From Phytopythium helicoides (taxonomy: Eukaryota > Oomycota > Peronosporomycetes > Pythiales > Pythiaceae), in the NCBI GenBank assembly GCA_024867545.1, contig JANFNE010000020.1, forward strand, positions 558,001 through 622,000: a DNA stretch of 64,000 nt. Reading direction: 5' to 3'. Below are positions 9,937-21,968 of this stretch, piece after piece. The first letter of the stretch is position 1; every line of letters starts with the position of its first letter. The position numbers were made by a program, and so were the translations under genes. Under the pieces are notes generated by a model. It did not search any database, had not been told where the DNA came from, and saw nothing but the letters and a program-made list of their open reading frames with translations.

Positions 9937-11716
9937 TTACCATGACTCCCACGCCGCAACCACATCGTTCGAAATGCTCGTGCTGCTAAAGTCAAAGTCA
10001 CTGGCACCGATCTCAACGATCTTGACGCCATACGCCTCGTCGATGATGGTAATGTACGTCGTCGGCGCATTCGTCGGGCGAGAGCTAAAGCGGTCGTTGC
10101 CCGGACTGTATGTGCCGTCGTAGAAGTAGTAGTGCGTGGCAGCCATGGTCGTGTCCTTCGTGAGAACCTCCGCGATGTCAAGCTCACCGCAGCCGCCAAC
10201 AGCGCCCACGCCACGGCAGTTGCATCCGTACTGTCCCGACCGCATGACTTGCGCGTTCAGCATCCAAACAGCGGGGATGTTCGGTGCGCCGCCGTTGGGC
10301 ATCTGAACCTTGGTGACGAATAGCTTCTTGGTGCCGGCCCAACCCTGGAAGGCAGTACCATCGCTGTCGTACGCTCCCTTGCACGCGACGTCGACGCCAC
10401 AGCGTTTGCTGGACATGATGTGCACTTCGGCGCCAGTGACCTTCTCGGCATAGATTGAGTCACTAGTCGGGTCTGTTGCAGAAGCAAGTGACCCAGCGAA
10501 TGGCGTTGACTGCGACGCAACGCCCGTCCCGTCAGCGTTAGCGAAGCCCTCGGGCGAACTTGCACCCGTCCAATCAATGTTGTCATTGTTGAGGAAGACC
10601 ATATTATCCGCAGCCCCGCCGTTCTGGTACCACGACACTCGCTGCCACGAAGATCCATTCGAACCATTGAAAACCGCGATGTTGTAGATGGTCATCGGAC
10701 CGCGGAAAGAGAGGGACACGTCGTCATCGAAAGGTGAGATCGTACTCGTCGTAGTCACGGTCTGCGTGGTACACTGCTTCACGTTGGTGACCATGCCGTA
10801 AGTGTGGCCAGCACCTCCCGCATTGACTCCAACGTACGACATGGCGTTGACTTTTGTGCCAGTCGTGGACTGCTGACCAGGTGTTGGTGTCAATGGATTG
10901 AGAACAGACGCTGAAACAGCGCCAGCGGCAGACGTCTTTGTGCCGGTTCCGGACTTGAGGTAACAAGCAGTACGGCCGTCCGCGTTGTAGTTCACAAACG
11001 TGTACGCCTTACAATTCGTGGTAGCAGCACACTTATCACAGCACTCCGCAGCACCGAGGTTGTAGACTGGTCGAGATATCCCCGCCATAGTAATCCACTC
11101 CGACTTCCACAGCGCCACACTTGGACGGGGAGGCAATGCACTGGTAGTAGTACGGGTTCCACGGCTGGCAGTATGTCCCCGAGACGCAGCACTTGGCTCC
11201 GCTCGCCTCGCTTCCGCAGTTGCCTCCACTTGCCACACAAGAACTCGAGGTCGGCGTCGGCGTCGGCGTCGGCGTCGGTGTTGGTGTCGGTGTTGCCGTC
11301 ACGGTCGCTGACACAGCACCCACAGACGACACCTTCGAGGTCACGCCATACTTCAGGTAGCACGCGGATCTGCCGTCCGAGTTGTAGTTGACGAAAGTGT
11401 ACGCCGTGCACCCAGATGTGGCTGCGCATTGCGCACAGCATTCAGCGGGCAGAATGCTGTACACGGTCTTGATGTCATTGCCGTAGTAGTCGATGCCGAT
11501 TTCAACGCTGCTGCATTGGGTCGGGGTCGCAATACACTGATAGTACCATGGATTCCAGCGCTGGCAGTAGTTGCCCGAAGCACAGCAGCTGAACCCTGCC
11601 GAGTCGCTGCCACAATACGCCCCCGAGGCAGCACAGGTCGCTGCCTGAGCTTGGTCGCAGGCGAACAGTAGCGCCAGCGCACCCGCGGCGCCAACGATCG
11701 TCTGATACTTCGCCAT
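9937..11716 (-). CDS. Secreted TOS1-like putative glucanase with two CBM1-PAN pairs, copy B
   Basis: About 590 aa. Signal peptide (MAKYQTIVGAAGALALLFA), first CBM1 (CCASGNYCQRWNPWYYQCIA) and PAN (ECCAQCAATSGCTAYTFV), short TP linker, second CBM1 and PAN nearly identical to copy A, then the TOS1-like domain ending GGCGELDIAEVL...AAWESW. The TOS1 part is almost identical to copy A apart from a divergent patch around 10435-10580, which suggests recent duplication or gene conversion. One extra base at 11068 (ACCAGTC against ACCGTC in copy A) breaks the frame in the second PAN domain. Expected at the wall or hyphal surface, where doubled modules should raise cellulose affinity; that is inference. 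Confidence 0.85.
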
Positions 11717-12921
11717 GGCGAGGCAAAGTTAGAAGTGAGCTTGGAACGCGGCAGGCAAGACTGCACGGAGCAGCCCATCCTTGTGTCAGCCACCAGATTC
11801 GTGATGGTAATAACACCTCGCTGTTGCCGACAAGAGTGATTTGCTCGCTGTCCGCGCGGACAGTACTGTCAGCCAAGCACTCCCACGCTCTCTGTCGCGA
11901 CCAAATTCGTCGCAGAATGCGAGTGGTCGAGTGCTGCAGGCCACGCTTTACTGCTACAGTATCGAGAGCTGCAGGTCAGAGATCGAAGATGACCTTCGCA
12001 TATGAAAGCGTCAACCAGCGAATGGACGAAAACCAGTCGATGTCAAATGATTTTGAGCCGCCACTGTACAGGATCGGGGCTCCGTGACTCATATCCTATT
12101 TCGTTCGAGTTGCTCTAGGAAAGCAAATGAACCGATCTTGCTGGATGTTCGCACTTCCCTTCGTACAGCACACGTGCCCAGTCGATCTGAAGCACGACTG
12201 AGACCTCGTGCCACTCCGTGTGATACTGTAAAGGCAATAATCGGGAGGCCGAGACCGAGAGACACGCTTGCCAGCGATCTCATTCACGGCAGCAAGGTAC
12301 AGTAGTGGGCATGCGAACCACTGGGCGTAAGCAGATCTGAGAGCTAGCGCAGCACCGGCTAGCATGCATCGCTCTGCCAATAGCCTAGGGAGCTGTATCA
12401 TCATCTCTTTAGTTGCCAGCATCTTCCCGGCTCATTTTCATTCCTTCCGAGCTGCTGACAAGGCAACCCCGAACGCTTTTCACACAACAAAGCGACGCGC
12501 CACTGCAGCAGGGATGAAGAACGAGCCTCCCCGCACCTGCATGCTTGTTCACAGGGAATAGAGATCAAGGTGATGATTGAAGCATCGCATCACTTCAGAA
12601 TGTGTACTCCACATTACTGAAGGTGTTTGTGTTGACTCGAGCTTCCAACCACCTCAGTCTGCATTTCATATCGAGAATCAAGTCCTCATCGTGGATCCTA
12701 GATTCGAGCTCTGGACTTGACGCTCAAAGATGTAGAAGCCTGGCTTGTGTTGCGCCAGTCAGCCTCAAGGATGGAGAAAACAGCTACCACAGATTTTCAA
12801 GTGAGACCAAGTGACGCCAGAACAACGAGTCGTGTTTGCTGATACAGATGGCTCACAGCCGCTGCGTTACATCCGCAGCGGCAGGTCCAAAAATGTGAAC
12901 GCCACTACACATACAGGAAGC
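11717..12921. other. Intergenic gap between copies B and C
   Basis: Holds the copy B upstream region, including the block 12033-12128 shared with copy A. Otherwise no gene, RNA or repeat that I can support. Small frames here lack recognisable domains or likely exons. Confidence 0.5.
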
Positions 12922-14203
12922 CTAAGCCGCCTCCCAGGCAGCCACAGCCTCATTCGAGATGCTCGTGCTGTCGAAATCGAAGTCATCGGCGCCGATCTCG
13001 ACGATCTTGACACCGTAGGCCTCGTCGATGATGGTCACGAACGTCGTCGGAGCGTCAGTCGGGCGGTTGCTGAAGCGGTCGTTGCCCGGGTTGAACTCGC
13101 CATCGTAGAAGTAGTAGTGCGTGGCGATCTGGGTCGTGTCCTTCTCGAGCACCTCGGCGATGTCGAGCTCACCGCAGCCGCCAGCCGGGCCTGAGCCGCG
13201 GCAGTTGCACTGGTACTGACCCGAGCGCATGACCTGAGCGTTCAGCATCCAGATAGCCGGGACGTTCGGCGCGCCACCGTTGGGCATGTCGAACTTGGTG
13301 ATGAAGAGCTTCTTGGTGCCGGCCCAGCCCTGGAAGGCAGTGCCGTCGGTGTCGTAAGCACCGACACACTCGACGTCGGTGCCGCAGCGCTTCTCGGTCA
13401 TGATGTGCACCTCAGCACCGGTCTTGTCCTCAGCGTAGATAGACGAGCCGTACGGGTTGGTGGCGGCAGCGAGCGAGCCGCCGAACGGCGTCGACTCGGT
13501 GGCGGTACCCGTACCGTCAGCAAGAGCGAAACCCTCGGGCGAGCTCGTGCCGGCGTAGTCAATGTTGTGGTTGTTGAGGAAGACCATGTTCTCGGCCTCG
13601 CCGCCATTCTTGTAGTACGACACGCGGTTCCACGAGCTGCCGCTGGAGCCGTCGAACACTGCGATGTTGTAGATGTTCATGGGTCCACGGAAGGCCATCG
13701 ACACGTCATCATCGAACGGCGAGATGGCGTTGCCCGTCGTGACATCGCTCCTTGAGGCACTGGCCGATGTTGGTGACCTTCTGGTACGTCTTGCCGGGTC
13801 CACCGCACTCGTCGCCCACGAACGAGATCGACTTGGCGACAGTGCCCGCCGTCGTCTGCTGCGCGCCGGACGCAGCCGTGTCGTCGTCTCCGTCCTCGCT
13901 GTCGTCGCTTCCATCGTCATCTCCATCATCGTCTCCGTACGTCGTGCTCTCGGTGTTCGCCGCCGCGTTCGTCGTGGCGACCGAGTCAGTCGTGGCGTCC
14001 GTCGAGTACGCGTCGGTGGAAGGAGCCGCGGCGGTGTAGGTGGCCGCGGGCGTGGCGGCCGGGGCGGGTGCCTCAGTGGCCGGCGTCTCGTAGCTCTCGG
14101 CCGGGATCGGGTCCATGACGCAGTTGGTGTTGCCGGCGTTCACTGCGGCGGCCAGCAGCGCGGAGGCCATGGCGGCGGCCTTGACGAGCGTCTTGACCTG
14201 CAT
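12922..14203 (-). CDS. Secreted TOS1-like putative glucanase without CBM1/PAN, copy C
   Basis: About 425 aa. Signal peptide (MQVKTLVKAAAMASALLAAAVNA), a Thr/Ala/Pro-rich stretch, an acidic Asp-rich stalk (GDDDGDDDGSDDSEDGDDD), then the TOS1-like domain (SISFVGDECGGPGKTYQ, SPFDDDVSMAFRGPMNIYNI, WMLNAQVMRSGQYQCNC, GGCGELDIAEVLEKD). It lacks the CBM1 and PAN modules of A and B and is more diverged and GC-richer, so it is probably the older, simpler form. One extra base near 13748 breaks the frame just before SPFDDD. An in-frame reading further upstream has no ATG that improves the signal peptide, so 14203 is taken as the start. Confidence 0.85.
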
Positions 14204-15013
14204 TCTGATCGAGTGGGGACCGGGAGGACGAGGGGAGGAGGCGAGCTGTACTGGCGCGGGGCGGCGGCAGTCAGGAGGAAGCAAATTCCGGAGTGGCCGA
14301 GGGGAAAGGAGGGAGGTGGCGGGCTGGCTGCGCCGGACAAGGTCTTGTTTGATTATCTTTCACTGTGCGCATGGAGGTGTGGCTGGGGTTGACCGCGCGC
14401 GGACAGACGACGCCGCACTTGGTTTTTGTAGGCGCGCGAGATTAACGCTGAAGCAGATGGCGACTGGCACGACGAACAGAAAAGTTCAGCGCGAGATTGA
14501 ACCGGCTCCCTTGCCCATCAAACCAACCTGATTTCCAGGTGAAAATCGTGATTTTCTCCCCCGAGAAAATAGCGATTTTGGACGGCAGTGACGACGGAAA
14601 GGTGGCACTGGACTGGTCGCGGGTGGAACGACGAGGGAAACGGCGTGACGGCCGGCGCTGCGACGCCGCTGCCGCGTTGGCCTTGGACTCGGCCCATCAT
14701 CAGCAATGATTGCTTGAAGGGTAGGCTTGATAGTTGCGGCACGATGCGCGGTGGCTGTTCGCGGCGTCGTCGTGGATTTTCTGCGGCAAGCTTTTAGTCT
14801 CGCAGAAGATCCGATCAGTGAGTGGGTTGTGAGTTGATGCACAAGGCGAGCTGCTGCGATCGAGAGCTTGTCATCGCGCTCTGTGCTTTCAGGGCGTTGT
14901 CATTGACTCGACAAACGTCGAGGCCATGAAGAGAAAGTGGCGCCATGTTGCAGCTGTTCGCAACCGCTTATGATATAACGTTACGGACCGATTGCGGGGT
15001 GCGACCCAATGCC
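14204..15013. other. Intergenic gap between copy C and LTO1
   Basis: Upstream DNA of copy C and downstream DNA of LTO1. Apart from the hairpin at 14542-14579 I see no gene or repeat. Confidence 0.5.
14542..14579. repeat. Inverted repeat, 17-bp arms with 4-nt loop
   Basis: AAAATCGTGATTTTCTC, CCCC, then GAGAAAATAGCGATTTT. The arms pair at 15 of 17 positions. It sits about 340 bp upstream of copy C. It could be a regulatory hairpin, a terminator-like structure or a tiny element relic; the sequence does not decide. Confidence 0.6.
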
Positions 15014-15678
15014 TCAGAAGGACATGTCGCGGTGCGCCTGCACGTCGGCTTGGTTGAACTGCAGCGCGCCGCGCAGCCCCAGCAGCGACGACACGACCTT
15101 GACCTTGGCGCGGATACGTAGCAGGCGGCTCATGAGGTCTTCGTCCACGATGTTCTGCTCAACGCGCAGCCACCCAACGATTTTGTCAACACTGCGCGTC
15201 GTCTCGAAAGAGGTCTATGGCAGAACGAACCCGCAGCTCGAACTCATCTAGCAAGACGCCGAGCGACGCGATCGACTTGCCAGCGCGGTCGCTTTTCATG
15301 TCCGACATGGAGCTCATCGGTCAAACAAACAACCACGACCAACCATTTCAATGCACTCCGAGATCCACGCACGGGATGCGAGTCTTGAGCTCGTCGGAGG
15401 CCATCATGTGCGCCCACACAGCATAGCACCCGCGGTAGAAGCCGAGCTCACTCCCGATCTCGGCGCCCTTGACGACGCTGGAGCAGTCATGCGAACGTCA
15501 GCGGCTCGGAGCGCTGCCAGCCACCCATTCACATCCACTCGAGCGAGCCGCACCCCAACTCGAAGCCCTCCTGCACGCCAAGCTCCCGGCCATGCTCGAT
15601 GCCCAGCTCCTCGCCCTCGGCCAGCGCCTGCTCCTCCCAGTTGTCGATGTCGTCGAAGGCGGCGTCGAAGGCGTCCAT
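15014..15678 (-). CDS. LTO1: LTO1/ORAOV1 homologue (Yae1-domain iron-sulfur adaptor), multi-exon
   Basis: LTO1 pairs with YAE1 to load the Fe-S protein ABCE1 (Rli1), linking iron-sulfur assembly to ribosome recycling. Exons by frame: 15678-15554, 15477-15373, 15312-15231 and the terminal segment to 15014. The Yae1-type glycine heptad repeat is clear: LAEGEELGIEHGRELGVQ, EGFELG|VVKGAEIGSELG, FYRGC. Later segments fit LTO1 (SIASLGVLLDEFE, VDKIVGWLRVEQN, MSRLLRIRAKVKVV). Between segments 3 and 4 either a very short intron (39 nt, 15192-15230) is spliced or one extra base near 15193 breaks DLFRDDAQ|VDKIVGWL; the second reads more naturally. The C-terminus (AHRDMSF) resembles the usual short hydrophobic tail. 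Confidence 0.8.
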
Positions 15679-15776
15679 GCTCAGTCTCGATCAACTGTTG
15701 GTCCACCCAACGACTTACGTAAAACTAACGAAATACTGACTCGCTAAATTTTATAGCGAAGCGACGTAATTGAAGC

Positions 15777-18700
15777 TCAGACTGCGGTGAGGCGGTGACG
15801 AGGAGGGATCTCGTCCGCTTTAGCTACGAACGCGTTGGTCGGAACGACCTGCAGTGGCTGAGATGCGCTCATCCAGCTCAGGATCAAGCGGCTTTGGCCC
15901 GGGTCTTGCGCCGGGCGTGATCGGTATTCGATCAGGATCGGATGGAGGCGGCCGCCCACAAGCGATATCGTCCCTGTCAACGTCGCCACTTGACTGTCGT
16001 CGTTTGCAGCAGTGTCTGCGTTGATGGCATCAATCACAGGGATGCCGGTAATGTACACTGCTGCCCCATCGGATGGAAACACCTCGAGTGAGAGAGTGTA
16101 CACTTCGGTGAATTGAGGCACTAGGTAGCCGCTCCACTGGATGCGCGTGTATCCACGCATTGACGGGTTGATCTGCCAGTTGAAGTCGATGTTCGCATCG
16201 ACCGTCCGATAGACTGGGATGCTAACTGCGGAGTGGTTGACAGACCGTGTGTCGGGGAAGTAAAGCGCCGACAAACCGCGCGTCTGTTGTCTGCCAGCTA
16301 GCCGCGTCTCGAGTTCGTACTCACCGGGCAGTGCAACGAGATACGTCACGACATATTGCCCATTTAACAGGTCGGTGACCGTTCCCCACAGATTCTGGGG
16401 ACCACGCAACAGTACAACGAACTGATCTCCGCCGGTCTCTAGGGCGTTGCCCCATGCGTCACGCGCTGTGATCTGGTAGGTGTAGAATCTTCCGGTAGAA
16501 ATCGTCAATGAAATGCCATCGCCTTGAAGGGTGGACATGACAGCTGAGGCTGTGTTCGGGTATATTCTCAAAGTTGATGATTTCTCGGTAAAGCTGGTGC
16601 CGGCGTCGAAACTGAGCAGCACTTGGTACACACCGGTGACTGTTGCCGTGTAGCAGACAGACAAGGTCAGCAAACCTGAGAAAGATGCATCAGTTGCAAT
16701 CGTTGTGTCTGCTGCCGTCTCGACCAAATCACCACCCACGTTAGTAGTGAGCTTCACACGTACGCTAATGAGAGTCGATTCGGCTGAGCTTGCCAACAAT
16801 TGATTTCCGTGGAGATCTCGGGGCTCAAGTGTAAAACAAGCGGTGACACCAGCTGTTGCTATCGCAAAACCAGTTCCAAGCATGGTTGAATCAGCAGAGG
16901 TGGCTACGTTTGGACCAATAACCAGAGTAAATGGACTGCCTTGGATATTACTTCCTTGCAGAAAGATGTCGAGAGCACTAACGCTGGCGGATGTGGATAC
17001 CGATGGATCCGCACTGGAAGCCACAACCATCGAAAACTCTCCACTCCAAATCGGTACAAATGAGATCGAGTAATTACCGTTTCCAAGATCATTTATAACA
17101 GGCGAGACAGCACCGGAGGCACTGGTGCTGGTAGATGATGATGCTGAAGGTGATGATAATTCTGGAAAAAGTACAAAAATCATGTCTCCGCCGTTTCGTC
17201 GCGGATTACCAAAGGCATCGCGTGCTGTAACAATGAATGACAGAGATTTTCCTGCCATCCCACGAACAATTGGGCGAGTTATAGTACCAAGTAATTGTGT
17301 TCCAAGGGTCGAGGAGTCAAAAGCAGCCGTAAACGCAGTAGAAGTGGAGGTCGACGGGATGACGTCAAGCGGTGGAACGTTGTTGACAATCCTCCAGGAA
17401 GTGAACAATACGGACGACGGGATCACTTCGTGGGGTTGCGACAAACTCTGCCAGAACAGTGATACAGAGCCTGAAGGGAGATCGCTATGCTTTGTGTAGT
17501 TGACATCAATTTCCATGAGCACTCCGCTTGTCAATGGAATTCCGTCTCCAGTCCCCTGTCCCTGGTAACTCCTTGGCCACATTTTAGTGGGGAGAGCTGG
17601 CACACCATTGACATTCACACTAATACCACCAACAACCTGAGCACTAAACTTGTATATCTCCGTGTAGCGTGGTTTTAGGAATCCCTTCCAGCGGATCGAA
17701 AATGTTGTCATAGTGTCTGTTAAAGCTGGAGGAAGAACACCAAAGTCGACTGAGACAACTGGATCAATTCGCTTTGAGCTTGATATTTGAGCTGCTGCTG
17801 AGTATTGCATCCGGCGCTGTCATGTATGTCGCATTGAGGCCTCCAGACAACAAAATCTTTGGCTCGAAATTGTGAAGCTGTGCTCTAGTTGGTCGGAGTG
17901 TCACCAAGTACCCGCCATTGCCTTGATCGGTCAGGTGGATTGATGGCATACCGAACGTTCGAGTGGAAATGGAATGTATAACCACCCGTTTCAAGGGTGT
18001 TACTGAATGCGTCTCGTGTAGTCACCTGTGCGGTGATAAGTGCTCCAGTGTAATAGGGAAGTTCCAGCTGCGGGAGACACAAGGTCTATTGATGTGGTTG
18101 CTGGAGATGCTTTCGCTGGGAATACGTACATGGTAAACGGGCTCCCGATAACATCGGTTCCATCGACCTTAACCCTCAAGGTATATGAGCCCTTTGTTGT
18201 TAAGCGATAGGAAATGAGATAGAGACCTCCACCAACGTATTGAGTCAAAATGCCGGCACTAGTTGAGGATAATGTACTCGTTGATGGTACCGGACCAGAA
18301 AACTGGACGATAATTACTTCCTGTCCCGCGTTAGCCTTGATATTATCGAAGTAGTCGTGGACTCGGATGGTAAAGTTGGTCTGTACACCTGCGATAGCAG
18401 AAACTAATGCATTACCCTCCGCAACACTGAGTGAGCCAAGTGCAGGCCCTGCGATCACATTGACAGGAAACGGGCTTCCAGATATCTCGATCGTGGCACC
18501 GCTCGAAATAAGAGCCACATGGAGCTTGACTGTAGTGGAATCGCCCACATATTTTGCAACGTATGAGCAAGTGTACTTCCCATTGAGATTGTCGACGCAT
18601 GTTCCAGCAACGTTTCCTTTTGTAGTATGCACGAGCGACACCAGAAAAACCGCACCGCCTTGAAGTACAAGATTTCCCCAGGTGTCTCTCGGTAGTAATT

Positions 18701-21700
18701 GTAAAAGACGTCTGCACATTTGTACTGGCGGACGTAAGAGCAGATCCGACAGCTGTGGTCGCCTGCAGCAGCTGGGGTGTTCGGAATCACGGATACAGAG
18801 TATGGACTATTGGCAACATGAGTATTTCCAAGCCGGATGCTTACTTGATACGTCCCAGATAGTACAGGTGTGTAGCTCAAAGAATAAGTACCGTCACTAT
18901 TATCTGAGGAAGATCCGAGCACAACGGCGCCGACGGAGGGAGCTATCTGTGGTCCGGATACACTTGTGTGAATAGCCTGAACCTTGATGTCGAGGGCAGA
19001 ACCACCAGTGTAAATCCTGTTGTTGAACGAATCCCTTGCTTCAAGAAGAATGAGCGTCGGAACACCCGCAACACGGTTTGCCTGGATTCCGACCCCAGAA
19101 ATCACACATTGAATTGGATTTATCCTGGATGGGATCACAAGAACTGGGAATGAGCCACCAGGGAAGTGGAGATTGACTGTTCACATTAGTTCGGTTCGAG
19201 ATCCAGATGTTCAAATTATACAAACCACTTCGAATTGGCGTGATACCAACGCGGAAGCAAACGCACTGCGAATCCCAATAAACAAAAGCATCGACAGACG
19301 TAGCCGAACCCAAACCGCCACCGAGACTCTGATCAGTTGCAAGCGATAGGCGAGCGGCAAATGAGTTGTCTGAGATCACACTGTCGCGATTCCGCCATGC
19401 ATTCCCAAATACATCTCGAGGGTAAATGTCAAAAGCAAGTTCTCTTCCTGCGACTGCAGGACTTGAACTCAAGACTCCGCGGACTGTCGAGGTCGAAAAG
19501 CGAACTGTTGCTTGCCACCGAGATAGGAAGTATCGGAACATTCACAAACGGACTCCCCAAAATGTGCTCGGCTGTGAAAAGGTTGGTCATCGGAATGACT
19601 TCTTTGGAGAATGATGCACTGGTCCAGTACAGGTGTATCTCAGCATTTCCTGTCAGCTCGCGATACTCAAGCACCAGCGGATAGTAGAGACTACTGTTCA
19701 GATCGATTGCAACGGCAGTCTCCGAAGGAATCGCGGCATTTGCAAACACTCCATGGTGGTCCCACCGATCTAGAACGAGCACGTCATTGATCCACAATCG
19801 CACGTGATCATCCGCAGAAACAGAGACAATAGTCTCTCCCGTGAATTTAGGCTTGAGCCATCCACTCCATCGAGCTGAAAAATAGTCTCTTGCACCAGAA
19901 AACGCTGGTCCATTACCCCAAGTGAAATTTACATGTCGGTCGATCCGCTTGATGACTGGTAGTTGCTCTTGGCGCGAAGACTGATACATACCGAGCCAAG
20001 GATCGTAAAAATACTCTCCGATTAGTCCTCCAGGGTGCAACAAATATACAGCCACAGTAAAATTGGCGACCAGGGATCGGTTCCATGAGCACGTGTACGT
20101 CCCGTTCCCATTGTTGACGATCGATCCAACCTGCCTGGTGCGAAATTTTTGAGGGCCTTCAGCGTCATCCATGTCTGAAATCGCATCCACTGCATAGGAT
20201 TCGACCAAATACAGATCGCTAGTTGCTGCAAAAGTACTTACTCTTCGCTCCACACTGCTACCCAGAACACTTTGAATGGAGAAACGAAGCGTGGTGTTTG
20301 CAACCCCTCCGAGCTTGAGTGTTGTGTCTGGAGAGCTCACGTACGATTGAAGCGCAACTGTTTGGTCGCGGTCGTCGTCGATAATCGTGACCAATGCACT
20401 CCGTTGGTTGCCAAGCGTTGCTCGCGGATCTGCAGGGGTGGTGTAACCATAGCCGGAAAGTTTCGTTGGGTTCTGCTATGAAATCGTCGTGAATGGTTAC
20501 CTGAAAAGAGAGCTCTACAACTCCTTCTGCAAACACTAGAGTCTGTGTGCTAGTGTAGAACGCCTGTTGGGGATACGTCGTCTGGCGTTGTTGTCACATG
20601 CTCGAGCTCGTAGTCGATTGCCACTGACCCCACTCCTCCTCCGGATCGTCTGACAGTGATCGTGATATTACCGGCCGACTCGGGGATCTCATACAGCGGT
20701 GACCGGAACGAAAATACTCCGTGGTGTCCCACAAACGCGGTGACTGACTGGAAAGGCTGAGCAGCTCCACGATGCATCTCTCTGTTTGCCTTGAGAGCAC
20801 GTCTTGGTTGAATCATTCAGGTATTTACCAGCACTGTCGCCTCCAGGAGGCAAGACGACGAAGTACGGTTCAGCTTCGTCAAATACCCCTGGATCCTGAC
20901 TACCAAACGAAAACGTGCGGGAGAATTCTCGGCCTACTTCATCGAACGGAAGCGGGGTATCAATGTTGCGCGCACCGCTACGACGGATCGAGTTAAGGAT
21001 GAGGTCGGCACAGGTAAGGCACGCTGTCGCATTGCAGGATAGGCACCGAGGATCGAAGCGCTTGCAAGACACTGCACATGTTAGGAAAGCTGATCATAGA
21101 TACTGTAAGGGGAGGCAACCTACTGCATCGCTGCGTCAGCGGATCAACAGTGAAGCCTTGTGCACATGCGAGGCACTCAGTCGCAGAGCAGCGACGGCAC
21201 AACGGATCAAAGTTGCAGAAAGTCTGGGAACAGTCTGTGCCACGCCGATTTGCATTGCACGTGCACGTTCCAGTCGCGAAGTCGCACACTCCTCCTTTCG
21301 AGCAGTCCTTTGGACAATTCTCTGTCCGCGCACCAAGTAGCAGTCTTCGGTGAGTGCGATCAGGCCCGTCTGTATCCACTCATGCGATCGCTTACTCTTG
21401 GGCAGGCACAGCTCGCCGACGCGAAAGAACGCTGGCTTGCACATCGTGCAGTCGAGTCCCCGTGTAGCCAGGGTTGCAGACGCAGAGCCCGCTGCGCCGG
21501 TCGCAGTAGCCGTACTCCCTCGCGCGGCAGTAGTACTCTCCGTCGTTCACAGGGCCGACCATCCCCGGGCACCGCTCTACCCGGTCCAATCCATAAGTCC
21601 ACGCTGTCCACTCAGCCCAGCGCCAGTCGCCACGTACGCTCCAGCGGGGTCGACAGGAACATCCGAGGCGAGTCGGACGAGAAAGGCGCTCCTTCATTGA

Positions 21701-21869
21701 CGCGGTCGGGCGCCACGATCGTCGGGTCGCCGTAGTACCCCGCGCGGCCCGCCGCATACGGCTCGAAGACCGCGTGCGTGCCATTCAGCGGGTCGTCAGG
21801 CGCGCTGAGCACGCGGAAGGCGCGCGCCGTCGGCAGCAGCAGCAGCCATATCCACCGGGGCAACCCCAT
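15777..21869 (-). CDS. Giant secreted adhesin-like protein: EGF, Calx-beta, PA14 and filamin-type repeats
   Basis: About 1,950 aa if frames are joined. Signal peptide MGLPRWIWLLLLPTARA from ATG 21869. Then Cys-rich EGF-like modules (YCDRRSGLCVCNPGYTG, CPKDCSKGGVCDFATGTC), a Calx-beta domain (ESAGNITITVRRSGGG, FAEGVVELSFQVTIHDDF), a PA14 domain (GLIGEYFYDPW, ARWSGWLKPKFTGE, DDHVRLWINDVLVLD), and several filamin/IPT-like Ig repeats (ARDAFGNPRRNGGD, GNGNYSISFVP, SGSPFPVNV). Two further PA14-like domains follow (IRWKGFLKPRYTEIY; IQWSGYLVPQFTEVY). No clear C-terminal anchor is seen. Two introns fit near 21080 and 20800. About eleven single extra bases and one missing base break the frame between 17.8 and 21.7 kb, while the C-terminal 677 codons are clean. 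Adhesion or glycan binding is inferred from PA14. Confidence 0.75.
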
Positions 21870-21968
21870 CGAGAAAGTGCAACCTTGGAGGCGTCGGTTC
21901 AACTTTCGGCCCAGTTTTGGCCAATGAGAAGTCGGGATCCGCCAGCCAGCAGCAACTCGACGAGTGCC

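Noticed and set aside
15777..21869. Many separate small genes in this interval
   Set aside because: Consecutive frames share one domain series and join by single-base corrections; one large gene explains them better.
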